Shown one piece after another: positions 8,419 through 17,086 of a stretch of 64,000 bases of DNA; the first letter of the stretch is position 1, and each line of letters begins with the position of its first letter. A program made the position numbers and the translations under genes. Source of the DNA: an uncultured Poribacteria bacterium (lineage in GTDB: Bacteria > Poribacteria > WGA-4E > PCPOR2b); NCBI GenBank assembly GCA_958296125.1, contig OY282444.1, positions 806,001 to 870,000 of the forward strand, given 5' to 3'. The notes under the pieces are model-generated. The model did not search any database, was not told the origin of the DNA, and worked only from the letters and a program-made list of their open reading frames with translations.

Positions 8419-8949
8419 TTAATTCTTAAACCCATCAATCACTGCCTTCAATTTCTGATAGGTCTCCTTATCGAAGTTCGATTTTATATGAAAAGCGAGC
8501 TTCCCTTTAGGGTCAATGATGTAGAGAGTTGGCTTTTTCTTCTCTGTACGATACGCCCGATGCACTTTGCCTTTCCAATCGAGTAGCAGCGTCACCGGCG
8601 GTTTATCTTTCTTGAGCTGTCTTTTAATAAAGCCTTTAGGCACGAATGACGGCACGCTCCGCATATCAGCAACAATGTATGCGACAATCTGACTATTCCC
8701 CTGATAATCTTTCTGAAAGGCGTGTGCCCACTTATCATCTTCCTCGCGGATTTTCCGATTCCCCATTATTAGAAAGACAATCTTACCGCGCATCTTCTTT
8801 AGTGCGTGCTCCCGATCCTCGGCATCTTGCAAGGTGAAATCGGGGGCATCCTCGCCAACTTGGAGCGGTTTCTCTGTCTGCTCTTGATTGGCAGCAACTG
8901 AAGCAAAGGTAAATAACCCAATTATTAAGAAGCACGAAATATATCGCAT
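8419..8949 (-). CDS. Secreted thioredoxin/AhpC-TSA-like protein lacking active-site cysteines
   Basis: About 176 residues with an N-terminal signal peptide (cleavage after SVAA likely) and a redoxin-like core: GEDAPDFTLQDAEDREHALKKMRGKIVFLIMGN. The position that holds CxxC or the peroxidatic cysteine in family members reads NRKIREED, and the mature protein contains no cysteine. The C-terminal PTLYIIDPKGKLAFH matches the thioredoxin-fold cis-proline region. So the fold is kept but redox chemistry is unlikely. ATG 8949 has GTAGGTG upstream; GTG at 8958 is an alternative. Only a few bases after the stop of the sugar-binding lipoprotein gene, so probably co-transcribed. Confidence 0.75.
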   Translation of the reverse strand: MRYISCFLIIGLFTFASVAANQEQTEKPLQVGEDAPDFTLQDAEDREHALKKMRGKIVFLIMGNRKIREEDDKWAHAFQKDYQGNSQIVAYIVADMRSVPSFVPKGFIKRQLKKDKPPVTLLLDWKGKVHRAYRTEKKKPTLYIIDPKGKLAFHIKSNFDKETYQKLKAVIDGFKN

Positions 8950-8958
8950 CCCTATCAC

Positions 8959-9963
8959 CTACTTTTTGTCTTCAAACAGATTGGGCCACATCCGCCTGAC
9001 CGCTGAATAGTTAGCGGGTGTAATGAGACGGATTGCGCCGAATTTTGTCTTCGCCAGAATCCTACCGTTGGGCAATTCGATATCGAAAGAGAAGGGACGA
9101 CCGTTCAGAGCATCTAGGGCTGCCTTTAACACCTCCTGCCCTCGCTGATAAGGCATCCTATCCACTTCGGCATCGTGTTGTTTAGACATGATTCGGCGAC
9201 ACGCTTCCTCTCCTGCACCCACTCCAACTGTGATGATCTGGTCGGTGAGTTCGTGCAACTGGACACCGCGCACCGCACCGACCGCTAGCGTACTATCCAC
9301 CGCGATAATCGCTTGAATATTTCCCGCATAATTTTTCAGAACACGATCCGTCAAATCTAACGCAATATCTGGATTAAGCCGAGAGGCGTGGGAATGGATC
9401 CGAATTTCATCGGAATACCGGTCCAACACACCGTAAATCCCCAACGAGATATTCCGAAAGGATTCTGCCCCGGTCAATTCCTCCAAAATGAGCACATTAC
9501 CTTTGTAACCGATCTGTTTAATCGCATACTGGGCAGCCGCTTCCCCCAACCCCGTTTCATTGACAGCGATGTGTCCCCGCACGTTTATGCTGACCAACAA
9601 CCGATCCAGTGTGATAACAGGAACGTTCCTACGTTCTGCCTCCTTTAGAATGGGATAGGCACGTTTCTCATCGACAGCCTTGAAAATCAGGACCCTAACT
9701 CCTTCGTCAAGCATTCTGCGGATCTGTTGTGTTTCTAACGTTGCCAGATCCTGCTTGACCCCTGCATCTCGGACCCCATTCCACAGGACTTTGACTCCAG
9801 AATCTTTTTCGCCATCGATCATCGCCTGCTTCATGAGAGTATAAACAGGGGCTGTTGTCTCTGGAATGCTGACCCCAATTTTAAGCGTTGAGGTATCATT
9901 GCCACAACTAGCGAACACCACCGCGACCGGGATAATCAGGAAAATCCAGGGTAGCCGAGTCAT
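8959..9963 (-). CDS. Periplasmic sugar-binding lipoprotein (LacI-like fold, ribose/xylose-binding type)
   Basis: About 334 residues. Seen: signal peptide with lipobox VFASC, then STLKIGVSIPETTAPVYTLM, typical of type I periplasmic binding proteins of pentose importers; conserved LIFKAVDEKRAYPILKEAERRNVPVITLDR; domain-swap segment ending VDRMPYQRGQEVLKAAL. The start at 9963 overlaps the end of ubiE by about 55 bases. No ABC transporter genes adjoin it, so it may be a stand-alone sensor or serve a transporter elsewhere. The downstream partner is the redoxin-like gene. Confidence 0.88.
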   Translation of the reverse strand: MTRLPWIFLIIPVAVVFASCGNDTSTLKIGVSIPETTAPVYTLMKQAMIDGEKDSGVKVLWNGVRDAGVKQDLATLETQQIRRMLDEGVRVLIFKAVDEKRAYPILKEAERRNVPVITLDRLLVSINVRGHIAVNETGLGEAAAQYAIKQIGYKGNVLILEELTGAESFRNISLGIYGVLDRYSDEIRIHSHASRLNPDIALDLTDRVLKNYAGNIQAIIAVDSTLAVGAVRGVQLHELTDQIITVGVGAGEEACRRIMSKQHDAEVDRMPYQRGQEVLKAALDALNGRPFSFDIELPNGRILAKTKFGAIRLITPANYSAVRRMWPNLFEDKK

Positions 9964-10660
9964 TTTTTTTTCCAATATGGATAGCGACAATGCCAAGCGT
10001 TTTCCGGTAAAATCGGACATCCACGAGCCCACACTCCTCCATAATTCCCTTGAGTTGTTCGCAATCTGGAAACTGCATGACGGAATCCGGCAAATAGCCG
10101 TAGGCATCATCCCTATTCTTTGAGATTAGATTTCCGATACACGGTAGGAGCCCTCTGAAGTAGAAGTAGTATATGCGCCGAAATAGAGGTGTCGTCGGTT
10201 GCGTAAACTCAAGGATGGCGATACACCCGTTTGCCACAGCAACTCGGCACATTTCACGAATACCGAGCCGAAGGTCTGCAACGTTGCGGATGCCAAAACC
10301 GACGGATACGATATCAAAGGTGTTGTCTGCAAATGGAAGCGCAAGCGTATCTGCTTCAATTGGGATAAAAGCGTTAGTACGTCCCTGTTTCTCAACTTTA
10401 TCCTTGCCAACAGCAAGCATATCATAACAGAAGTCTGTGCCAATTACAGCGGCGTTGTTGGTTTTGTCGGCATAGGCAAGCGCGAGTTCACCCGTACCTG
10501 TACAGACATCAAGGACTCTGCTCTCCTGCGTTACTTCACTTACCCGTACCGTGAACTTTCGCCACGCTCGGTCCCGGCGCAGACTCAACAAAGAATTGAG
10601 GAAGTCATACCGTTTCGCAATTGATGAGAAGATTTTACGAACGTAAATTTCCTTGTTCAT
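9908..10660 (-). CDS. ubiE: Demethylmenaquinone/ubiquinone C-methyltransferase UbiE/MenG
   Basis: SAM-dependent methyltransferase of quinone biosynthesis. Seen: KIFSSIAKRYDFLNSLLSL at the N-terminus, SAM motif VLDVCTGTGELAL, DMLAVGKDKV, and the conserved SVGFGIRNVADLRLGI. Its C-terminus (after GIVAIHIGKK) is longer than usual by about 15 residues and runs into the start of the next gene. ATG 10660 is preferred to an in-frame TTG at 10672. Other menaquinone genes are not seen here. Confidence 0.93.
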   Translation of the reverse strand: MNKEIYVRKIFSSIAKRYDFLNSLLSLRRDRAWRKFTVRVSEVTQESRVLDVCTGTGELALAYADKTNNAAVIGTDFCYDMLAVGKDKVEKQGRTNAFIPIEADTLALPFADNTFDIVSVGFGIRNVADLRLGIREMCRVAVANGCIAILEFTQPTTPLFRRIYYFYFRGLLPCIGNLISKNRDDAYGYLPDSVMQFPDCEQLKGIMEECGLVDVRFYRKTLGIVAIHIGKKNDSATLDFPDYPGRGGVR

Positions 10661-10711
10661 AAGGGCGGACAACTTTTTTTGGGAGGAGCTATAGGGGAGT
10701 TTAACGCTTTT

Positions 10712-11563
10712 TCAAACCTCAATAACATGAGTCTGTTTTTCCGGCATGACACCGTGACGTTCCGTCCATTCGACGAGGGGCCACTGGATGCCGTTGGGTG
10801 CGGAACGCCCATCGGTCCCCTCCGCCGCATCTAAAAGCTGCCTGCCGATGTCGTCCAATTTTTCCAACAGTGCTGCGTCTGGCTGCAACTTGTCGTTATA
10901 GTATCGAAGGTAGTAGTCTGGCTTGATCCAAGAATAGTGGTAACCGTAAATTACGACTTTGGCAACCTGATCGGTAAAGTTGAGGGCGGCGGCGTGGTAG
11001 ATACGGCTCTCGAATAGGAATGCGTCTCCGGCACGTAGGATGGGTTCATCAAACTCCAGCGGGTCAACTTTGCCCTTGGGGATAGGCAGCGGCTTGCTGA
11101 AGGTGTTGCTTTTGCGAACGAACATGGTCGCACCAGAATTGGGTCCGGTGAAGTCTGTCAAGCAGTAGCCAATTTTCAACCCGACACGAGGCAGTTTCTG
11201 ATGTCCGAGGTCAAGGTGGACCCCGACATCGCGGTGCCAGTTGCGGACGGTGGGCGTTTCGGGCACTTGTGGGTGCTTGTAAATCAGCGCGGTATTGGTT
11301 ATATGGATGTTAGGACCAAGTAGCTGAACGATGAGCGGCACCGTGCTTGAGTTCGTAATCAGTGATGCGTAGGCATCTTCTTCTTGAATCAGACCGGGAC
11401 GCCGATGTGCATAGTAATCTTCATACTCGAATAATGCCATCAATCGGTCACCGCCTTCGATTAGACGATCAACCGTAGCCCTATCAAGGGCTTGAGGCAC
11501 AATAAGGTAGCCGTTTTCGTCAAAGTCTCGACGTTGCGTTTCTGTGAGTTGAACGAAATGCAT
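10712..11563 (-). CDS. Phytanoyl-CoA dioxygenase family protein (1)
   Basis: Fe(II)/2-oxoglutarate-dependent oxygenase, 283 residues. Seen: N-terminal TQRRDFDENGYLIVP typical of the family, the iron-binding H-x-D in NWHRDVGVHLD, and the distal histidine in RIYHAAALNFTDQ. SD AGAGGAT precedes the ATG by about ten bases. Family members hydroxylate many lipids and small molecules; the substrate here is unknown. Two further members are at 48.4 and 49.7 kb, and they differ in length and spacing. Confidence 0.9.
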   Translation of the reverse strand: MHFVQLTETQRRDFDENGYLIVPQALDRATVDRLIEGGDRLMALFEYEDYYAHRRPGLIQEEDAYASLITNSSTVPLIVQLLGPNIHITNTALIYKHPQVPETPTVRNWHRDVGVHLDLGHQKLPRVGLKIGYCLTDFTGPNSGATMFVRKSNTFSKPLPIPKGKVDPLEFDEPILRAGDAFLFESRIYHAAALNFTDQVAKVVIYGYHYSWIKPDYYLRYYNDKLQPDAALLEKLDDIGRQLLDAAEGTDGRSAPNGIQWPLVEWTERHGVMPEKQTHVIEV

Positions 11564-11598
11564 AACAGTTGTATCCTCTAACTAACTTTCTGAGGTCA

Positions 11599-12051
11599 CT
11601 ATGTCTGTTGACCAAATACCTTTGCAAAATCAACTTGAATCTCCTCATTCTCAACAATTCCGTCATGGAACAATTTTTCCTCTGACGAGGTCGTCACGAA
11701 TACACTTCTGCTATGCGGCTCTATTGTCCAGACGACCTTGACTCCTGCTTGAATTAATTGCGCTGCTTTTCCCAGTAAGTCCTCAATAGTCTGACTTGAA
11801 GAAATAGCTTCAATTGCTAAGACCGGCAGCTGTTGAAATTTAGAGACATCATGAAAAAAATTCGGGTGTATTTGCTCTTTGGGGAAAATTGAAATATCCG
11901 GCGTGAGTCCATTTGCAATATCCAGAGTCAGTCCCGGGAAGGGCTCAACCTTCTCATTCTGAAGCAACTGACGGAGAATCTGAAGGCAGATATAACTATG
12001 ATTCAATGAAGGCATTTCTTCATCCTGTTTATCATTCTCAAGATTCAGCAT
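11599..12051 (-). CDS. Uma2-family (DUF820) putative nuclease
   Basis: 150 residues. Seen: PSLNHSYICLQIL at the N-terminus, PDISIF and LAIEAISSSQTIEDLLGKAA, i.e. the D...E-x pattern of a PD-(D/E)XK fold, and GVKVVWTIEPHSRSVFV. Such proteins are common in cyanobacteria and Poribacteria-like genomes; their function is unproven. The core domain starts at residue 14 (ATG at 12012, with AGGA upstream), so the true start may be there. Confidence 0.75.
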   Translation of the reverse strand: MLNLENDKQDEEMPSLNHSYICLQILRQLLQNEKVEPFPGLTLDIANGLTPDISIFPKEQIHPNFFHDVSKFQQLPVLAIEAISSSQTIEDLLGKAAQLIQAGVKVVWTIEPHSRSVFVTTSSEEKLFHDGIVENEEIQVDFAKVFGQQT

Positions 12052-12117
12052 ATCGTTTATATCTTTCGTCTCACAGTCCTATACGGGCAGGTTTGAAGTC
12101 TGTCCCTACGCTTTAGG

Positions 12118-13068
12118 CTAGAACTTCGATATGAGTGAAAATCGGTGGGCGGCCCCGAGTTTGCCGTAGGAGACAAAGGCGTAGTCAAGTTGAAAGCCCT
12201 CAATGCTAAATCCGATCCCGCTGGTGATTCCGGATGCCGTACCCAAATCGTTGCCGCCGAGTTTGTATTTGTAACCCGCACGCAGGTGGATGAGTTCGTA
12301 AGCTGTGAACGCCGCACCCACGCCAACGGTGGAGTCATTGTCGCTGGGGCGGTTCACATCAGCCACAAGGGTAAACGCTTCGTCCAGCAATCTATACGCC
12401 ACACCGACTTTGATGTTAAGTGGCAGACTAAAGGATTCTTCAACGAACTTGGCTTGGGCACCGAGATGTTGGACGTTGAATCCGAGAGAGAGTGAATTGT
12501 TGAGGATAGCGTATAGTCCCCCTATATCAAATGCGATAACTTGGGCACTTTCCGTGTCAATCTTTTCGCGAACCCATTTGACGTTGGTACCCACAGACAG
12601 CGCGGTTCCGAATCGGCGAGCATAAGAGGCAATCAGGGCAAGATCATAAGGATGGAAGTTCTCTGTTTTAACGGGCTCGCCACTTTCATTAATGTCGTAT
12701 CCCTCAAGTTCACCATAAGAGAGGTAGATGAGACTCCCGCCGAGTGTGCCTGCATTTCCGAGGGGCTGTGCAAAGCCGATGAATTGGTGGTTAATCCCTT
12801 CAAACCATTCATTGTGCATGAGACCGAGTTGCGGACCTTGCAGCTGGGTTAATCCTGCCGGATTCCAGTATATGGCATACAGATCGTCTGCATCAGCGAC
12901 TTGAGACTCTCCCATACCGATGGCTTTAGCACCAACGCCGATCTTCAGGAATGTCATTGCCCGTGTCCCGACGTTTTCGTGAATATCCGCGCCATCGGCT
13001 GCCATCCATGGGCACAGTACAATTCCACAAAATATAAAAAGACTGAAATATCTATTAAATCTTGGCAA
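12118..13068 (-). CDS. PorV/PorQ-family outer-membrane beta-barrel protein
   Basis: About 316 residues. The start is a TTG at 13068, preceded by a textbook AGGAGG five bases upstream; this gives a clean signal peptide ending ADG/ADI. Mature sequence: GTRAMTFLKIGVGAKAIGMGESQVA and DLYAIYWNPAGLTQL, the hallmark start of PorV/PorQ (UPF0164) proteins, followed by alternating strands and a C-terminal aromatic (ISKF) typical of barrels. PorV is a type IX secretion partner in Bacteroidetes; in other phyla the family role is unclear. No other secretion gene is adjacent. Confidence 0.82.
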   Translation of the reverse strand: MPRFNRYFSLFIFCGIVLCPWMAADGADIHENVGTRAMTFLKIGVGAKAIGMGESQVADADDLYAIYWNPAGLTQLQGPQLGLMHNEWFEGINHQFIGFAQPLGNAGTLGGSLIYLSYGELEGYDINESGEPVKTENFHPYDLALIASYARRFGTALSVGTNVKWVREKIDTESAQVIAFDIGGLYAILNNSLSLGFNVQHLGAQAKFVEESFSLPLNIKVGVAYRLLDEAFTLVADVNRPSDNDSTVGVGAAFTAYELIHLRAGYKYKLGGNDLGTASGITSGIGFSIEGFQLDYAFVSYGKLGAAHRFSLISKF

Positions 13069-13201
13069 ACGATCCTCCTGATTGAGGCATACGAAACGAG
13101 CAATTATACTGAAAAAAGATGGAGGCATTATAGCGAATTGGAGTGGGTTTGTCAACACAAATCCGAATTGCTGAAGAGCATTTAGTTCTCCTGTAGGTTG
13201 A

Positions 13202-13266
13202 AAACTCCTCCGATCGGAGTTTACGAGAATCGGGATCGGAACGGAGAGGGATCTCCGAATCCCGAT
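13202..13266. repeat. Two palindromes upstream of the PorV-like gene
   Basis: AAACTCC-TCCGATC-GGAGTTT at 13202-13222 and a two-step hairpin at 13229-13266 with outer stem ATCGGGAT/ATCCCGAT and inner stem GGAGA/TCTCC. They lie in the gap after the zinc-ribbon gene. Extragenic palindromes; the second could also end the zinc-ribbon transcript, though no T run follows. Confidence 0.55.
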
Positions 13267-13345
13267 ACAACACTCAGACAAGGAGAAAACCGAAAACTAA
13301 ATAGCCCTACGGTTGCTAACGCAAGTGGCTCGATCTGCGTAAGAC

Positions 13346-13720
13346 TTAGATCACTTCCGAATCCGCGTCACGGTCTTCGAGGGCATCTGCAGGGAGGCTT
13401 GCGAGGTAGTCTTGAACGACCATTTTTGCATCTTGTACCTGATCGGCGTGGACAAGAATCTCACCCCACTCGGATTCAAGCCGGATGCCGCCGAGCGCGG
13501 AAATCTCGTGTGACCGCACCACCGCGTCAATTCCCTCGCCCGCTAGCACCCCTTTGATCAGGTTTCCGACAAATTCGTTGGGAATCTCCTGAATAACTTC
13601 CCAATCAACATATTCAACGGTGTCCTCCGGTAGGCGTTGCGGTACTAATTCAAATTGACAATCGGCACAGAGTGAAACATCTGAGGTATACTCAGATCCG
13701 CATTCTGGGCAAAATGGCAT
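13346..13720 (-). CDS. Zinc-ribbon protein with DUF2007-like domain
   Basis: 124 residues. Seen: an N-terminal zinc ribbon CPECGSEYTSDVSLCADC (two CxxC pairs), then a domain reading VIQEIPNEFVGNLIKGVLAGEGIDAVVRS and GEILVHADQVQDAKMVV, which matches the small 'putative signal transducing' DUF2007 pattern. Acidic C-terminal tail. Cytosolic; function unknown. Stands alone. Confidence 0.75.
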   Translation of the reverse strand: MPFCPECGSEYTSDVSLCADCQFELVPQRLPEDTVEYVDWEVIQEIPNEFVGNLIKGVLAGEGIDAVVRSHEISALGGIRLESEWGEILVHADQVQDAKMVVQDYLASLPADALEDRDADSEVI

Positions 13721-13859
13721 GGTGAATAGCTCCTTTCCAGTCAGACATATAGCCTCACGGGAGTCTATCGTGTGAGGCAGTAAAACGACCTCAACTTGCG
13801 TTTAACGCACATTGCACATTGACAAAAGTTGAATATCAAGACATCCTTGAACACCGATT

Positions 13860-14681
13860 CTATTCAGCAAAGTTCCAAAGCTGGAGCGCGGTCTCGCCCA
13901 ATACCCATTCCCGATCTTCGGGCGCGAAAAAGTCCATCTCGTCCCGCACGACGGATAGGGTTTGTGCATAAGTCGCTTTGCCCAAGCAGACGGGCCAATC
14001 CGTTCCCCACATGACGCGCCTCCCGCCAAATGCCTGATAGACTTTCTTGACCAAGTCGTACGTATCTGCCCAAGGATACCCGGTATTGGAAGCCGACCAA
14101 GTGTGGCTAATCTTGACGTAGACCCGTGGGAATCGTGCCATGTCTAGTAACAGCTGCTGTTTGTCGGGGTCATCCGGTGGTGCGCTTGCCATGTGATCGA
14201 TGCAGACATCAAGGTCACTGTGCTGTTCTAAAATTGCCGTGAGGTCGGGCAGCCGGTCGACACCGGTCAAAATCAGCATCGGAACGCCAAGGGCTTCTGC
14301 ACGGCTGAAGATTGGGGACATCAACGGACCGGTGAACCAATCGTCGGTCGCACCGCCAGACGGACTGAGGCGGACACCGTGGAAACCGTGCTCCTCTGTC
14401 CAATGACTCAGATGGTCTGGCGCGGCGGGGTCTTCCGGGTTAATCCGGCAGACCGCCATGAATTTATCGGGATAGTCTTTTATCGCCTTGGCGGCGTAAC
14501 TGTTGTCCCAACGATAATGGATGACTTGCACGAGTACCGTTTTTTCAACACCGTTGGCATTCATCAATTCCAGCAGCATCTCCGGTGTGGCATCTTCGGC
14601 CGGTGGATTGGTTGTCTCGGGAGCCCACGGGAATTGTGGGTCATTTTTCCAAACATGGACATGTGGGTCAATAATTCTCAA
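13860..14681 (-). CDS. Amidohydrolase family 2 (TIM-barrel metal-dependent hydrolase)
   Basis: 273 residues. Seen: metal ligands in DPHVHVW (residues 5-11), a later histidine in CIDHMASAPP, and the aspartate in VMWGTDWPV; C-terminal ENREW-like VLGETALQLWNF closes the barrel as in the ACMSD/lactonase group. Probably hydrolyses a lactone or decarboxylates an aromatic or sugar-acid derivative. Standing upstream of nothing obviously related; the next gene upstream on this strand, kbl, is about 400 bases away. Confidence 0.88.
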   Translation of the reverse strand: MRIIDPHVHVWKNDPQFPWAPETTNPPAEDATPEMLLELMNANGVEKTVLVQVIHYRWDNSYAAKAIKDYPDKFMAVCRINPEDPAAPDHLSHWTEEHGFHGVRLSPSGGATDDWFTGPLMSPIFSRAEALGVPMLILTGVDRLPDLTAILEQHSDLDVCIDHMASAPPDDPDKQQLLLDMARFPRVYVKISHTWSASNTGYPWADTYDLVKKVYQAFGGRRVMWGTDWPVCLGKATYAQTLSVVRDEMDFFAPEDREWVLGETALQLWNFAE

Positions 14682-15078
14682 TGTGGTTTTCCTTTCTGTA
14701 TCATTTGTATATTTGGCTTGCTGAAGGCACGACAGCGTGGCGGTAGCTTCGTTTTCTTATCCGTGTTTTCCGCTTAATCGGCTGAATCCGTGATTCGGAA
14801 CGGACACCGTCTATAGTCTTGTGCAATTCGCCGTTACCGTGCCTGTCCCGATCTTATCGGGGATGGCTATACATCTTGAACTTGCCTGGTCACGGAACGG
14901 ACTAGGTTTTCATAAAGGGGTCTTTTGTCCTTCACGCCCTGTCAATGGGTGTGGGAGACACCATCAGGCGATGGCGTTGACCTCTCCCACAAGGACATAC
15001 TAAGGGTAACACATTTCAACAATGGTATCAAGAAAATAATGCTAAAGCGAAACTAAAGACCTTTTAAAAGGGAAAGAT
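14682..15078. other. Intergenic region with palindromic repeats
   Basis: No gene seen. Holds CCCGAT-CTT-ATCGGG at 14847-14861 and a longer hairpin at 14951-14990 (GTGGGAGA/TCTCCCAC outside, CCATC/GATGG inside). It also has two occurrences of CGGAACGGAC (near 14797 and 14895), related to the dispersed repeat family. It lies between the end of kbl and the start of the amidohydrolase gene. Confidence 0.55.
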
Positions 15079-16263
15079 TTACACGCCAAATTCTCCCTTA
15101 ACTTCGGCAAACATCCTGACAGCGAAATCAAGGTCTTCGATCGAATGTGCGGCGGAGATCTGCGTCCGGATTCGCGCCGTGCCTTCAGGGACGACAGGAT
15201 AGAAGAACCCAATCACGTATACCCCTTTTTCGAGGAGGCGCGCCGCCATCTGCTGTGCCAGTTTTGCATCACCAAGCATAATCGGCACGATGGGATGGGT
15301 GCCGGACGGGATGTCAAACCCCACTCCCCCCATTTTTGCTCGGAAGTAGCGGGTATTTTCCTCCAGCTTGTCCCGCAGAGCGGTTGACGCTGTTATCATC
15401 TCAAGTGCCTTCAGGGATGCGCTGACGATACTGGGAGCAAGGGTGTTAGAGAACAGATAGGGACGTGAGCGTTGGCGCAGCAGATCAATAACCTCACCCC
15501 TGCCACTTGTGAATCCGCCGCTGGCCCCGCCGAGTGCCTTTCCAAGCGTGCTGGTGATAATGTCGATTCTGCCCATAACGTCGCGGTACTCATGCGTACC
15601 TTTCCCCGCTTTCCCTATGAATCCTGTTGCGTGAGAATCGTCGATCATAACTAGCGCGTCGTACTTATCCGCAAGGTCGCAAACCCCCTGTAGGTTAGCA
15701 ATAGTGCCGTCCATAGAGAACACGCCATCCGTTGCGATCAGACGAAAGCGCGAGTCCTGAGCGTTCTTGAGTTCGGTTTCTAGATCCCCCATATCACAAT
15801 TCTTGAAACGCAGACGCTTCGCTTTGCAGAGCCGGATGCCGTCGATGATGCTGGCGTGGTTTAATTCGTCACTGAGAATCGCGTCCTCTTCGGTCAGCAG
15901 TGTCTCAAACAGTCCCCCGTTTGCATCAAAACAGGAAGTATAAAGGAGGGTATCCTCTGTTTCGAGGAATTCGGAGACTTTCTCTTCCAGCGTTCTGTGG
16001 ATCGACTGCGTCCCGCAAATAAAGCGTACGGACGAAAGCCCGTGCCCCCATTGGTCTATGCCGTCCTTCGCTGCTTCAATGATCTCCGGGTGATTTGACA
16101 ACCCCAGGTAATTATTGGCACACATATTGAGGACGGTTTCGCCGGTCTCAACATTGATGTGTGCCTGCTGTGGGCTAGTGATGATTCGCTCCCTTTTATA
16201 TAACCCGCTTTCCTCGATGTCTTTGAGCTGCGTTCTCAAGTGAGATTTTATCATATCAATCAT
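15079..16263 (-). CDS. kbl: Glycine C-acetyltransferase (2-amino-3-ketobutyrate CoA ligase)
   Basis: PLP enzyme that splits 2-amino-3-ketobutyrate with CoA into glycine and acetyl-CoA. ATG 16263 has GGAGGG eight bases before it and gives 394 residues, the usual length. Seen: [16 protein letters not shown], the PLP-stacking histidine region [29 protein letters not shown] and the Schiff-base lysine in [13 protein letters not shown]. The acting threonine dehydrogenase gene tdh usually adjoins kbl; here an SDR gene precedes it instead (gap of about 38 bases). Confidence 0.95.
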   Translation of the reverse strand: MIDMIKSHLRTQLKDIEESGLYKRERIITSPQQAHINVETGETVLNMCANNYLGLSNHPEIIEAAKDGIDQWGHGLSSVRFICGTQSIHRTLEEKVSEFLETEDTLLYTSCFDANGGLFETLLTEEDAILSDELNHASIIDGIRLCKAKRLRFKNCDMGDLETELKNAQDSRFRLIATDGVFSMDGTIANLQGVCDLADKYDALVMIDDSHATGFIGKAGKGTHEYRDVMGRIDIITSTLGKALGGASGGFTSGRGEVIDLLRQRSRPYLFSNTLAPSIVSASLKALEMITASTALRDKLEENTRYFRAKMGGVGFDIPSGTHPIVPIMLGDAKLAQQMAARLLEKGVYVIGFFYPVVPEGTARIRTQISAAHSIEDLDFAVRMFAEVKGEFGV

Positions 16264-16300
16264 GCCGCATTCCCTCCATTCGGATAGATAATTCAATCAC

Positions 16301-17065
16301 TTACACCATCAAATCACCGCCGTTGATATCAATTGATGCCCCTGTAATATACGCCGCATCTGTTGCTAGAAAGATTATGAGTTGTGCCACTTCTTCGGGT
16401 GTCCCCAATCTGGGAATCGGAAAGCTCTCTTCATAAGCGCGTAACTGCTCAGGGGAACAGTTTTCGCGTGCCATTTCGGTGTCTATTAATCCGGGGCAGA
16501 CCGCATTGACGGTAATACCGAAGGGGGCAACCTCTTTTGCCATTCCCCGCGTCAATCCAAGGACCCCCGCTTTGGCAGCGGTGTAATGAACGCCGCCGAG
16601 TGTGCTGACACTTCTCCCCGCAGACGAAGACATATTGACGATGCGGCCAAATTTATTCTCCTTCATCATTGGCAGCACCGCCTTTGAACAGAGAAAGCTA
16701 CCGTTCAGGTTGACATCAAGGACCTCATCCCACTCGGCTTTGGTAACGTTGTCAATTCGGGTTGGATAGAGGATACCTGCATTGTTGACCAGAATACCGA
16801 CGGTCCCATAGTGTTCGATAGTCCTTTCGACCATCTCAGCGACCTCATCCTCTTTCGTGACATCTGTCTTCATCGCCAACGCGCTGCGATTAGCGGCGGC
16901 GGTTATCCTCTCAGCGGCTTGTGTGACTTTTTTCTCATTGATGTCGCTCAAGACAACCTTCGCGCCCGCCGTTGCCAAATGCCCGGCAATCGCGGCACCC
17001 ATTCCTTGAGCGGCACCGGTAACAATCGCTACCTGATTGTGAAGTTTCCCTTCAGATTGTTGCAT
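16301..17065 (-). CDS. Short-chain dehydrogenase/reductase (FabG-like)
   Basis: 254-residue classical SDR. Seen: NAD(P)-binding TGAAQGMGAAIAGH, acidic residue after strand 2 (SDINE, suggesting NAD preference), NNAG, catalytic Ser in NMSSSAG and Y-x-x-x-K in YTAAKAG, and C-terminal TGASIDINGG. SD GAGGAG before the ATG. It sits between thrC and kbl on the same strand with tight spacing. Annotation as 3-oxoacyl-ACP reductase would be the default, but position suggests it may oxidise threonine or a related hydroxy acid. Confidence 0.92.
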   Translation of the reverse strand: MQQSEGKLHNQVAIVTGAAQGMGAAIAGHLATAGAKVVLSDINEKKVTQAAERITAAANRSALAMKTDVTKEDEVAEMVERTIEHYGTVGILVNNAGILYPTRIDNVTKAEWDEVLDVNLNGSFLCSKAVLPMMKENKFGRIVNMSSSAGRSVSTLGGVHYTAAKAGVLGLTRGMAKEVAPFGITVNAVCPGLIDTEMARENCSPEQLRAYEESFPIPRLGTPEEVAQLIIFLATDAAYITGASIDINGGDLMV

Positions 17066-17086
17066 TGTGTATCTCCTCGTATCCTC

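Noticed and set aside
12118-13281. PorV-like protein starting at 13281
   Set aside because: The added 71 residues have no signal peptide and cross palindromic DNA; TTG 13068 has a perfect AGGAGG and a signal peptide.
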